64,000 nt of DNA. Origin: [Phialemoniopsis] sp. UDSM-2020 (taxonomy: Eukaryota > Ascomycota > Sordariomycetes > Thyridiales > Thyridiaceae). The stretch lies in assembly GCA_018873225.1 (NCBI GenBank), contig JAEILZ010000008.1, positions 868,001 through 932,000 of the forward strand, in the 5' to 3' direction. Positions 42,177-52,355 of the stretch are shown here, one piece after another; the stretch's first letter is position 1; every line of letters begins with the position of its first letter. The notes beneath the pieces were generated by a model that worked only from the letters and a program-made list of their open reading frames with translations, made no database searches and was not told the DNA's origin. A program made the translations under genes and the position numbers.

Positions 42177-43364
42177 ATGGTTCACTTGGCGTCCGCCATC
42201 CTGCTGGCCGGCTCGGCTCTCGCCCTGCCCGCGTCCGAGATCTTCGCCCGCAGCCAGGGCGCGACGTGCACCGTGCCGGCCACCTTCCCCACGGTCAACA
42301 ATGCCAAGCTCCCGGACCCGTTCACCATGGCCGACGGCACCAAGGTCACCACCAAGGACCAGTGGGCCTGCCGCCAGCAGGAGATCTCCAAGATGATGCA
42401 GCAGTACGAGCTCGGCGACTACCCTGGCCCGCCCGAGTCCGTCAAGGGCACCATCAGCGGCAGCGGCATCACCGTGGCCGTGACCCAGGGCGGCAAGAGC
42501 ATCTCGTTCAGCGCCTCCATCAAGAAGCCGAGCGGCAATGGGCCCTTCCCGGCCATCATCACCATCGGCGGCTCGTCTCTGCCCATTCCCAACAACGTCG
42601 CCACCATAAACTTTGGCAACGACGCCTTCGCCTCGCAGGCCTCGGGCAGCTCGCGCGGCCAGGGCGCCTTCTACACGCTGTTCGGTGCCAGCCACAGCGC
42701 CGGCGCCCTGACTGCCTGGGCCTGGGGCGTGGGCCGCCTCATCGACGCCCTCGAGCAGGTCAACGCCACTTCCGGCATCGACACGACGCGTCTCGGCGTC
42801 ACAGGCTGCTCCCGCAACGGCAAGGGCGCCTTCATCGTCGGCGCGCTCAACGACCGCATCGCCCTGACCCTGCCGCAGGAGTCCGGCTCCGGCGGCGCCG
42901 CATGCTGGCGTATCTCGGACGACGTGCACAACGCTGGCGGCAATATCCAGACCGCCGGGGAGATCGTCGGCGAAAACGTGTGGTTCTCCAAGAACCTCAA
43001 CAGCTACAGCACCAAGACGTCGACCATGCCCGAGGACCACCACATGCTCGCCGCCCTGACGGCGCCCCGAGGTCTGCTCGTCATCGAGAACGACATCGAC
43101 TGGCTAGGTCCCGTGTCGACGACTGGCTGCATGAAGGCCGGCCGCATGATCTACAAGGCCGTCGGCTCGCCCAACAACATGGGCTTCTCGCTCGTCGGCG
43201 GCCACTCCCACTGTCAGTTCCCCAGCTCGCAGCAGGCCGAGCTGACGTCGTTTATCAACTACTTCCTGCTCAAGACTGGTTCCGCGCCCGGTGAGGTTGA
43301 GAAGAGCTCTGCGAAGGTCGACATGAGTGCCTGGGCTCCATGGACCGTGCCAAGTATTGCCTGA
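42177..43364 (+). CDS. CE15 4-O-methyl-glucuronoyl methylesterase
   Basis: Single-exon protein of 395 residues from the ATG at 42177. Signal peptide MVHLASAILLAGSALALP is followed by a mature part that starts near residue 17-25. The catalytic Ser is about residue 214 in TGCSRNGKGAFIVGA, the G-C-S-R-N-G-K motif that is characteristic of CE15. The His is in VGGHSHCQFP (about 342). PFPAIITIGGSSLPIP, WAWGVGRLIDALE and TLPQESGSGGAACWR match further family blocks. These enzymes cut the ester between lignin alcohols and glucuronic acid on xylan, helping to loosen lignocellulose. There is no carbohydrate-binding module. Expression is likely co-regulated with the divergent AA9 gene. Confidence 0.93.
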   Translation: MVHLASAILLAGSALALPASEIFARSQGATCTVPATFPTVNNAKLPDPFTMADGTKVTTKDQWACRQQEISKMMQQYELGDYPGPPESVKGTISGSGITVAVTQGGKSISFSASIKKPSGNGPFPAIITIGGSSLPIPNNVATINFGNDAFASQASGSSRGQGAFYTLFGASHSAGALTAWAWGVGRLIDALEQVNATSGIDTTRLGVTGCSRNGKGAFIVGALNDRIALTLPQESGSGGAACWRISDDVHNAGGNIQTAGEIVGENVWFSKNLNSYSTKTSTMPEDHHMLAALTAPRGLLVIENDIDWLGPVSTTGCMKAGRMIYKAVGSPNNMGFSLVGGHSHCQFPSSQQAELTSFINYFLLKTGSAPGEVEKSSAKVDMSAWAPWTVPSIA

Positions 43365-43518
43365 TTGACGATATCGACATGGCAAAAGTTCAAGCGAAAG
43401 TACTTTGTGAAACTTTTCATAGTGTTGCTAGGAGTAGTCATTGTTAAAGCAATACGATCTTATGAGATGTTCTGTATATGTGAGGGTTCCCTGGAATGAG
43501 ATCAAGACCCCATACGAT

Positions 43519-46500
43519 CTATTCGTTCAAGGAAGCACAGAATACATTAAAGTCAACAAATCCACCTGACTCCTCCATAATGTCATCGTCCTCAATGCCG
43601 TCAAGACTCCTTGTGTGATCACCACGTACGACGCCCTTTTCGACATCGTCAGGCATGTCGGAGTCCTGTTGGTCACTGCACTCCTCAGGCTGTTCAAACC
43701 CACCCAAGTATTCCACGAGCATGTCTCGCACGACATGATGACCGTTACTCTCCGCCAACTCAGGGGCTCTGCCAATGGCTTGTCGCATCGTCATGCCCGG
43801 CGGAAGTTCAGGTATGTGCTGCAATAGCAAGTGTACCATATCAATCCGACCGTGTTCGGATGCACCCTCTATTGCTGTTCGCCCCACCCTTTTGGCCGGT
43901 AGAGCCAATACATTGGCGCCATGACGAAGAAGATATTCCGCGATAGCAACGTATCCATACATAGCGGCATACTGGAGAGCCGTGGCTCCTGCCATCGGGG
44001 CCGCATCTTGGTTGACGTCGGCGCCGTGTTCAACGAGGTATCGTACCACTTCGAGACATCCACCTAGCGCAGCATGCTGCAGTACAGTGGCTCCGAGCAC
44101 TTGGTTCGTTGAAAGCGTGGCATTGACTGCTGCTCCATGTCTGACCAGCCTCTTAACCCACTCCCAAGAACCTTGGGTCGCAACCATTTGGAGACAAGTG
44201 AATCCGTTGATTGACGCAGGCGGGGCATTGACATCTGCACCATGATCGATTAGAATTTCCGCAACCTCAAAATTCTCTAGTGCGAGAGCGAATTGTAGTG
44301 CAGTTGCACCTTTGTCCGCATTCCCTGCGGCGTTGACGTCCGCTCCATGGTCAAGGAGACGACGAACGTCCTCCACAAAACCCCAAAGAACAGCCATCTG
44401 CAAGACAGTCGTGACAATCGCGCACCCACACATCGGCGTATGTACCGAGTAGCAATACATGTCCCTACACAATATTTGTCGATCCTTACTATCAATGAGA
44501 CCAAGGAGGAATTGATGGGATGGGTCCCCGCCAGTCTTTGTCGATGGAACATCGCAGCCCAATACTTCGCTGAGAACTCTCACCATGTCCACTTTGTCCT
44601 CCCTGCACCCAAGCATTTCAAAAACTGTATTCCAGTCTTTCAAAGAGAGGCGAGGGTTGTAGCCAGTTCGTACAAGAGCTGACAAGATCTCAAAACATGA
44701 TGGCCCCATATTCCGAAGTGTTGCATGAGTAAGTGAGGAGCAGAATTCCGGGAACGCCGTTCCTCGCCCTAGAATTGCCTTGACACAGTCAAGATTCATG
44801 ATTCGAACTGCCTGGAAGAGGGCTGCAATTGCCGCAAGCGTTGCCTCCGTGGATGGTCGAGATGGTACAGGCAAAGAAATGATCTTCTTCAAAAGAATTT
44901 CAGCTGCTTCCCTATCTCCTGGCAACGACACCGTCCATGATATTCCCATAAGAGCATGTGTATCAAATGGATCTGCTCCTTTATCAAGAAATAATTTGGT
45001 TGCGATAGGCTTAAAGCTCCTGTCATGCTTTTTGGAGACGAACAATGCTGCAAGAGGCGAGAAGTGGCGAGGACGAGCGGGATTTTGCGGAGAGGGATGG
45101 ATTGGAATCGCACCCAGCTGTAGCAGCAAGTGAACGACGTGAATGTCGTGACCATGAGATATATATTCCGCAAGAGGGCTGACACAACCACAGTCGCATG
45201 GGTGTTGGCTATGACCCTGGTGGTTGTAAGGCGTCGTCACAGAAATTGGATGGGGGTTGTAAGTCATGCCATAGCTGTTCAAACTCGCGCCCTTCCAAAC
45301 CAGGTCTTGTATCACCTCACAGCCACCGTAATTTGCGGCAACATTGAGAGCATTGATCTGTTTCGAGTGTCCACAGCAACATTGCCCAATCTCGATGATG
45401 AACCCGGCGCCGTTTTCAACTAGCTTGTCGACGAGAGCCCTATCACCCAATCGAATTGCGGCACAGAGGGCTGTTTCTGGGAAACCGTCGCGATATACGA
45501 CGTCGTTGAGACCGGACCCTGCCTGGATAAGAAGCTTTGCTAGTGGTTGATCTTCTGCGGTAATGGCCTGGTGAATCACGCCAGTCGCCTCCCTTGCTGG
45601 ACTTTCGCTCAGCTGCGAAGTTGTCAAACGGGGAGTCAGGTGGTGTGTGTTGCTGGGCACGATTCTGAGACATGCTTTGCAGTATGTGTCGTGATCGAAA
45701 ATTGCTTGCGACCTTGTAGATTCGTCCAACTGATCCAGAAGCCAAGACAAGTTCGGTCGCCCGTCGACAGGATCCCACGCTGTGTGGTGCCGCATTATTT
45801 CCTCGGCTATCAGGGCTAAAAGATATGCACAAACCCAGGCATTCCTCTGGTATACAGAGGCCACGAACGTCTTCATGGTGGGTTTCGCGCCGTGTTCGAT
45901 GAGCCAAACGAATGCTTCTTGGGACCATATCTTGGAGTACGGCGTCCGTTCGAGCGGGGTCCTTCTCGGTTCGCTAGAGAGGAGTCTTACAGCCTTGTTC
46001 AAATCTGCGCCAGCCTTGAATAGTCGATCCACGATGGACAGGAGAGAGCGTACGCACTCCTCCTTTTGAGAACCCGACACGGGATCATGTGAATGCAGGA
46101 TCCATCCAAGAGCAAGATTGATCTCTTCTTCGCAAGGCCGCTGGGGTGGCTCCGTTTCCAGAATGAGATCTACTAGCTCGCACAGCTTGTAGTCCGAGGA
46201 AAGGATAAGCGGCGAGTCAAAGGCCCCCCTATACTTGACATAGCCGTTGTCGCCGGTCGGGCCGACACCCATCTCACGCATAGCAACCTTGGCGCCCCTG
46301 TCCATCAGTTCTTTGACGAGTTGACAGAGACTTTCGATGTCCCTTGCGCCCTGTTTAATCCATCCAGTTATTGCGTGGGTGATGATTCCCATACAGTAAC
46401 GACTGGGGTCTATATCGATGCTTGCGCCGTTGTACATCAGCAACCGCGCCATGTCGAGCATTCCACGAGCGAGAGCGTGTTCCAGTGGAGTCCTATAATC

Positions 46501-47623
46501 TCTCAAAGTTGACGGTCCCCAATCCTGCATGATCTTCCTATTCAAATCGACCCCGGCCCGTACTAACCATCGGACGGTTTCAATATCTTCGACCTTCATA
46601 GCAATTCTAAAGATAGATTCGATGAAAGCCTTGAAGCTGGGATGTCGATACACAGCATGCGAGGCGAAGAACCTTGGGATGTTTATGCTTTTCAAGAAGT
46701 CGAGGAGTTGCTTACTGTCTATTAGTGTATAGTGCGGAACGTGGTGATTAGAAAGCATATAGATAATGCGCTTCATCCGATCTTCGAGGCCACCATCTTC
46801 AGGTGCATGAATGGTGCCTTCGGCAAGGTTTCTCATTGCTTCAGGAAATAAAGCTGAGAAAGAAGATGGGAGTGGCTCTGACTTGAGTAGGGCGGTGTTT
46901 CCAGACGGAATTAAAACGGTGCTCTTGCTACTATCTGTGACTAATCTTCGTTTAGATATACTTATATTGCTTTAGATAGCAGTAAGAACTCACAATGCTG
47001 ACCAAGATCTGCTCGTAGCACCTCCCAGAGGTCAAGGAATGGCAGTTTATGACACTGGCTCGGCAACGGTGTCTGAATGACGAGACTGAACCCTGGCGGG
47101 GTCCGAGGTGAAGATGCTAGGAACACAGTCAGTCTCAATATCCATTACGACATGTAAATATTATGGTACCTTCGAAGCTTGCCTCTTCAAGGCTAGTGAG
47201 AAAGCCCCGAGTTCTGAGCACCTTGTTTGTGATCCGTTCTTTCCCAAGGTAAACCGCGATTTCCTTTCCCTTGTCGTTCGTTTGACTCTTGTGTTTCTTT
47301 TTCGTTCGATCAACCTTGAGGTTCATGCACTGCCAATCCCTTTTGTCGAGATCTTTGTGGTATCTTCGTTTGATAAATCCCCATTTGCTCAATTGCGAGG
47401 CGTACTGGGCTTTGCTGGGTGATCTTAGCAGGGAACACACTCACAAACCAGCAATGACGATAACTTACGACTTGGAGAATCCATGCTCTTTCTTCATTCG
47501 ATCAATCACGCCGCCAGGCCCCTCAAGGAGGCAATCGTCACGGATATACAGCTCGTGAATCTGGTCTTTGACCCGATCCCATTCTTCGGGTGTATGTACT
47601 TGTTTCGCTAAAGCTTGTGACAT
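43519..47623 (-). CDS. Clr5-domain ankyrin-repeat protein
   Basis: Four exons, 47469-47623, 47170-47414, 46994-47116 and 43519-46934; introns of 54, 53 and 59 nt with regular GT-AG ends. The product is about 1,312 residues. The N-terminus is a Clr5 domain: HTPEEWDRVKDQIHELYIRD, then GPGGVIDRMKKEHGFSKSKA and YASQLSKWGFIKRR. The chain was completed only by joining the exons. After a basic and then poorly conserved linker, ankyrin repeats run from roughly residue 250 to the end. The clearest are C-terminal: VRRLLDHGADVNAAGNADKG, LQFALALENFEVAEILIDHG and VVRYLVEHGADVNQDAAPMA. Clr5 domains are found N-terminally in many fungal NLR-like and ankyrin proteins of unknown role. An upstream ATG at 47746 is possible but less likely. 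Confidence 0.88.
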
Positions 47624-48443
47624 GTTGAGCAGAAGAGCACGGCGCGTGAAAGTTGACGTTGATACAGGCGCCAGAAGAGGATGGCCCAGGCTGCCCTTTA
47701 TGACTGCAGGCTGCTGCGCAACTACACCCCAGAGCAAACAGGACATTTATCTATATGATTGGTTGGCATCCAAACCCCCCCCCCCCCCCCCCCCCCACGG
47801 GGAGCGTGCTGACGACCTGAACACGCCTGATAAACGCCTCGCCTCTTTTCATGCATCAACGGCGACGTCCTGTACCACCCCAAGCATCCCGGTTCTCCCG
47901 GTTCATTGGACGTAGTCCAAATTTCTGTGGGTATGGTGGAGGTTGGCTTGGTGCATGATGCCATGCAGGCCAGCCTGTCCCCGACATTGCTGATGACTTT
48001 CATTGGCCGATGTCCAAATTCTCGGTCCAGGTACAGACCGCTTGTTATCCACATTGCCCAGGTCAAGTTCTTACGATCCAGTTGACACACAATCATGTGC
48101 CTCGTGGAGAATTGATATGTCCACTGATGTGTGGCCTTCCACGATGAACAAACGAATCCTCTCGCCCTGTGTTATTGGCTTAGATCCAAATTATTGTGGA
48201 ATGGATATCCACTGTACGCCTAGGATATCGGTTCCCAGGTTGACTTACATCACTGCTGAGCTGTGCTAGTCTAGAGATTTCGTGGACATAAAAGAAGCAA
48301 GTATCCTCCTGAAACTCATATCACTATTGATGCTTTCCAAGGAGGTCGTCTTTGAACCGCGGCACCATTTCTTCACCGGGTTTTAACATCCGTACTCCTG
48401 TGTGGTATTGGCAATCCTCAGATTTGATCCCACTATATCCAAG
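47624..48443. other. intergenic with poly-C tract
   Basis: About 820 bases between divergent genes. It contains a homopolymer of 22 C at 47775-47796. No gene is convincing. Confidence 0.5.
47775..47796. repeat. poly-C homopolymer, 22 bases
   Basis: An uninterrupted run of C lies 152 bases upstream of the Clr5-ankyrin start (47623). The length is prone to slippage and sequencing error, and the G-rich complement could form quadruplex structure. Confidence 0.85.
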
Positions 48444-48803
48444 ATGCCTTCGTCTCCTTGCACTGACAAGTCGAAAGTTGCCTATGGGTGTTCGCCAAGG
48501 TGGGTGTGATCTCAAGTCTTGATCTACTCTGTCCTGTCGTATCCATTCTTAGAAATTGCTAACTTGATCTATAGCAAAAAGAAGACAGATCGCATTGAAG
48601 AGGCTAAGCGCCTTTCTGACATTTACACCAATACCTACGAGCCGCAAAACGTCTTCATGGACATATCAACATGCACTTCACAAAAGGACAGAAAATCGTA
48701 TCATCAGGGCAAAGTCAGCGCCGTGCTCGACGAGATCATGCCAAAACTTCAGGGTCATAACGCGTTGGTTTCTTCGGGGGGTAACGCTAACACAAGCTCC
48801 TGA
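48444..48803 (+). CDS. small spliced hypothetical protein (weak)
   Basis: Possible gene with exons 48444-48499 and 48575-48803 and a 75-nt intron (GTGGGT donor, GCTAAC branch, CTATAG acceptor); 94 residues. The predicted protein begins MPSSPCTDKSKVAYGCSPSK and then has KKTDRIEEAKRLSDIYTNT, which looks helical. There is no signal peptide, domain or clear family. A well-formed branch site and acceptor in the right phase are the main support. It could equally be chance. Confidence 0.35.
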
Positions 48804-49163
48804 CCCGGTCTAGCATTCAGTGCGGGACACCTTGTGAACACAGCATCCTCTAAAACTATACATGACACTAGTAGATCCAGACCGGATACACTGATCAATA
48901 CCTTGTGCGAAAAGGCATCTTACACTTTATTAGCTTTAGTAAAGGGACTTTGTGGGCTATTTATGAATTGGTTTCAAAAATGCTGGATGTACATGTAGAC
49001 GAAGCATGACAACAGGGGCATCTGGAACAGGGTTCTGTCAACAAAGAATCAACTTGTCTTCATAGCTGCAAACTCAATGCCAATTCTACACCTCCTACAT
49101 AGCCTATCGCAGGTTCAAAATTCCGACAGGACAATTGAAGTCGATAGCTATAGCCTACTCTTC
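48804..49163. other. intergenic, convergent 3' regions
   Basis: About 360 bases between the weak small gene and the end of the SMP-30 gene. Nothing recognisable. Confidence 0.4.
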
Positions 49164-50069
49164 TCAGGCCCCGATATCTACTCTCGCTGTCCCGATCGTA
49201 CACTTGGTCTTCTTCGCCATCATGGCCGTGAAAATACTCTTCTCATCCTCTGGGTACCGGTTGACCGCCATGAATAACGTCTTCCCATCTTTCCCGCCCA
49301 GTGTGCACGCCGTTGCATGCCCTTCCACCTTGACACGGGCCGTGATGTTGCCCTTCTGGTCAATGCGGACAAATTCCTCATAGCCAAGCATGGACAGCCA
49401 GATGTTGTCTTCAGCGTCGAGACACCCGCCATCAATCTTGAGCATCTTGCCAGCGGCCTCCTTTTCGGCGAAACCTGGCAGAGACGAGGGAGACCAGAAC
49501 TCTTGCCTGTTTGACAAAGCTCCGTCTGGGCCGACATCGAATTTCGACAGACCGTACCCAAAGGTCTCTGCAACGAATAGACTCTTGCCGTCTTTGGTAA
49601 TCAGCAGTGCGTTGGGAAAGACCAGGTTCTCCGCGACGATCTTGGAAGACCCGTCGGTGTCGACCATGACGAGCCGTCCAGGGCTGGGGTCCTCTCCGTG
49701 GAGTACCCGAGCGCCGGTGTCGTCCAGGTAGACGCGGCCTGCCCGGTCCATGTACATATCGCCACAGTAGCCCGTCATGATGCCTGATAGATCAGCGAAG
49801 AGCGTGTGTTGTCCGTCCTTGAACCGGTAAAGCTTGTTGTCGAACATGGACGAGTAGATGAGGGACCCGTCGGGATGGAAGAACATGCCATTCGGCTGCT
49901 GTTCGACCTTCTTGAAGACTTGCTTCTCTCCGGTCTCGGGGTGAACGGTGTAGATAGTGCGACCAATCATGTCGCTGATGTACAAGAGGCCATCCTTGTA
50001 GCGAGGTGCCTCTCCGAATAACATGCTGTTGTCGAGAGGCTGGAAGGTGAACTCTTTAGCTTGAAACAT
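49164..50069 (-). CDS. SMP-30/gluconolactonase-family lactonase (second)
   Basis: Single-exon protein of 301 residues, no signal peptide. Candidate catalytic residues are E20 in MLFGEAPRYKDG, N60 in QQPNGMFFHPDG, N153 in VFPNALLITKDG and an Asp in KIDGGCLDAEDN near 215; these are the metal-site positions of SMP-30 propellers. The sequence is closer to the sugar-lactone (LRE/gluconolactonase) subgroup than the protein at 586-1503, and the two share little beyond the fold pattern. Its start lies about 680 bases from that of a divergent SDR, so a paired oxidation and lactone-opening step is plausible. A TATA-like element lies about 100 bases upstream. Confidence 0.88.
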   Translation of the reverse strand: MFQAKEFTFQPLDNSMLFGEAPRYKDGLLYISDMIGRTIYTVHPETGEKQVFKKVEQQPNGMFFHPDGSLIYSSMFDNKLYRFKDGQHTLFADLSGIMTGYCGDMYMDRAGRVYLDDTGARVLHGEDPSPGRLVMVDTDGSSKIVAENLVFPNALLITKDGKSLFVAETFGYGLSKFDVGPDGALSNRQEFWSPSSLPGFAEKEAAGKMLKIDGGCLDAEDNIWLSMLGYEEFVRIDQKGNITARVKVEGHATACTLGGKDGKTLFMAVNRYPEDEKSIFTAMMAKKTKCTIGTARVDIGA

Positions 50070-50750
50070 TGTGTATTCTGAAGGTCGTGGGTGTTCAGGG
50101 TGAGGGTCGCCGTGAAGCAGTAATTACGTATACACGATCCTACGGGCAAAACAAGGGGGAAGAGATCTCTTTATATCATGGCCTGGGCTTGGTTGTGGGG
50201 AAGCCTGGTCCAACACAGGTGCTTGGGCTAAGTGACATATCCCCGCGAAGTAATCATCTGGTCGAAGCCAAGTGATGGAGTCAGCCCCGAGCTCGCGGTA
50301 CAGAAGTCGAGGTTGAAATTTTAAGCCTACCTAGTCTCCATATCTTCCCCACACTAGCCTCGCGGGGTAGATTCCGGGGCGTCCTACCTTGGTCTGGGCG
50401 GCTATCAGTCCGCAGGGCGGAGAGAGACGTTTGCTACCCTATTTGTTTGGTCATTCTTACTTTGGAAGCTTCGGCTAGGTCTAGGAAGTGCATCACAGTG
50501 GTTCAGCTACACAATGGCCAAGACTTAGATCCGTGTTTAGTCCTCGCAGCCAATCGGAACTTGACCCCGCTCACACCAACTGCTGGAAGCATATCCGCAC
50601 AGCAGCAATACTCTCTCAAGATGCCGGATGGTGATGGTAAATTACGTCTACGTTCAGACGAGCGCTAGGTCTTAAAAGGCAGACTGAGCATCCTGCTTGG
50701 TCCATGATCACAACGATTCCTCAACTTGCCCCACCGTGACACTGGACACC
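50070..50750. promoter_or_regulatory. divergent upstream region of the lactonase and SDR genes
   Basis: About 680 bases between two start codons facing apart, with the TATA element at 50169 on the lactonase side. No further element is assigned. Confidence 0.4.
50169..50175 (-). promoter_or_regulatory. TATA box of the second SMP-30 gene
   Basis: TATAAAG on the minus strand lies 100 bases upstream of the start at 50069, a usual distance for a fungal core promoter. Confidence 0.4.
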
Positions 50751-51757
50751 ATGCTAGGAGACTTCCCTCTGTCCGGAAAGATCGTTGTCATCACTGGCGG
50801 TGCATCTGGTGAGTTCATTCCGCTTGATAAAGAGATTAAGAAGCTCTCAACACTCATCATGACCATAAACAGGCATCGGTTTGGCTTTCACCAAGTTGGC
50901 ACTGTCAAACAACGCCAAGGTTATCATCGCTGATCTTGTCCTCTCCGTCGAGGCTGAGATAATCCTTACCGAGAATGTTAACCTTCGCTTCATAAAATGC
51001 GATGTTCGAGATTGGAGTAATCTACAGGCACTGATACCGTTCTCAGAGAGAGAGTTCGGTGATGTCCCAGATGTGTACGCTGCCAACGCCGGTGTTGGAG
51101 AGCCGGTATGCCTGATATCGTCGCTGCAATCTGTGTACATATCACTGACTACTTGACAGGAATGGTCCAGCTTCTGGGGCGACACCGAGACAGACAGATA
51201 TGCAGAGCTGGACATCAACCTCAGCCACCCTATCAAGCTCACCCGCATCGCGATCCGCGCACTGCTGCAAAAGAAGAAGAAAGGCGTCGTGATAGTGACA
51301 TCGTCAATCGCAGGGTTCTACGGACATTTCGCCACGACTTTGTATTGCGCAAGCAAGCATGGAACGATTGGGATGATCAAGAGTCTGGCCAAGGCCGAAG
51401 ATGAAGCCCAAGTCAAGGTTGTCGGCATCTGTCCGGGGTAAGTGACTGCGCTCTGAGAATCAAGTGGCATCATGATCTGACGATACTAGACTTGTCGAGA
51501 CACCTCTTCTCAAAGGCATCATGGATAGCCAGAGTGGAAGCGAAGCAAGCACGGTTCTGCTCAAGCCCAGCGAGATCGCCAACAGGATGAAAGATCTGGT
51601 CGAAAAGGGAAGTTACCGCGGAGGCACAGCTTTGGGGGTGTTTAGGCCCGGGCACGCCGAGATCATGGCTGATGGGTCAACAAGCGCCCTGGAGGATCTC
51701 TTGCCCAGTGACCTGAACGTGATGCGAGAGATCATCCGGCGAGATGCAGAGAAATGA
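50751..51757 (+). CDS. short-chain dehydrogenase/reductase (15-hydroxyprostaglandin dehydrogenase-like)
   Basis: Four exons, 50751-50808, 50873-51105, 51160-51437 and 51490-51757; introns of 64, 54 and 52 nt. The product is 278 residues from ATG at 50751. The cofactor motif IVVITGGASGIG is split by the first intron. Further motifs are IIADL, FIKCDVRDWSN, AANAGVGEP, and the active site VTSSIAGFYGH with YCASK (Tyr-xxx-Lys). CPGLVETPLL is joined across the third intron. The overall pattern and the early GGASGIG fit classical SDRs related to 15-PGDH. The C-terminal part ends DLNVMREIIRRDAEK. It sits between a lactonase and a Zn(II)2Cys6 regulator; a carbohydrate or polyol oxidation role is an inference. 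Confidence 0.88.
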
Positions 51758-52355
51758 GCGCAGCCCCATAATTAGTCAGTTGCGGATATGCTTCCGCCGG
51801 AATCATAGCCGCTAGCGCGACCCACGAGCTTCGTAAGGCCGCGCCCGGCTGTCCGAACGGCAGTTTGCTCATCGAAACGTAGCAGTGCATCGCATTTATG
51901 GATCATTTTGAAGAAGCGTGTACTGCTGTGGTCTTTAGTGAAAAGTTTTCTATTCGAACATTCGATAGAGTCACAGCATGCAAGTGTACTGGGTTTGTGG
52001 AAGAGGGAGATGCTTAGAGACTGCATCACCGACATAATCACAAGAAGAGCCTTATGACAACCAAATAGACATTCTGAGAGCTGCCTCTCCATAGGTCTAT
52101 TAAGCAATAAGTAATGAATTATTCCTCGACGTGTTTGAATAAACACCTCGTTCATGCATCGCTTCCAGTGCCCCGGAGCCGCTAGGCCAGGCCAGGGATA
52201 GTGTGGAGTGTGGGGATACCCCAGTTTCTCCTCTTGTTTCTAACTTTGATTTCTCCAAACTCACCCTCCCTCCTCTCCCCCGAAAGCGGCGACGCTCACT
52301 CGGTCCTTGTTGTTCGTTCACATCTACACTACAGAGGCTCTGTATGACCCTAAAA
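51758..52355. other. intergenic
   Basis: About 600 bases between two genes on the same strand. From 52220 on it is pyrimidine-rich and likely leader of the Zn(II)2Cys6 gene. An in-frame ATG at 52344 could be an alternative start. Confidence 0.4.

Noticed and set aside
42168..43043. Antisense open frame of 291 codons over the CE15 gene
   Set aside because: Composition is dominated by Gly/Ala/Val/Asp repeats, mirroring codon bias on the other strand; no family features.
42266..43294. Open frame of 342 codons overlapping the CE15 gene in another phase
   Set aside because: The sequence is rich in Arg/His/Gln with no domains, a typical shadow of a GC-rich gene.
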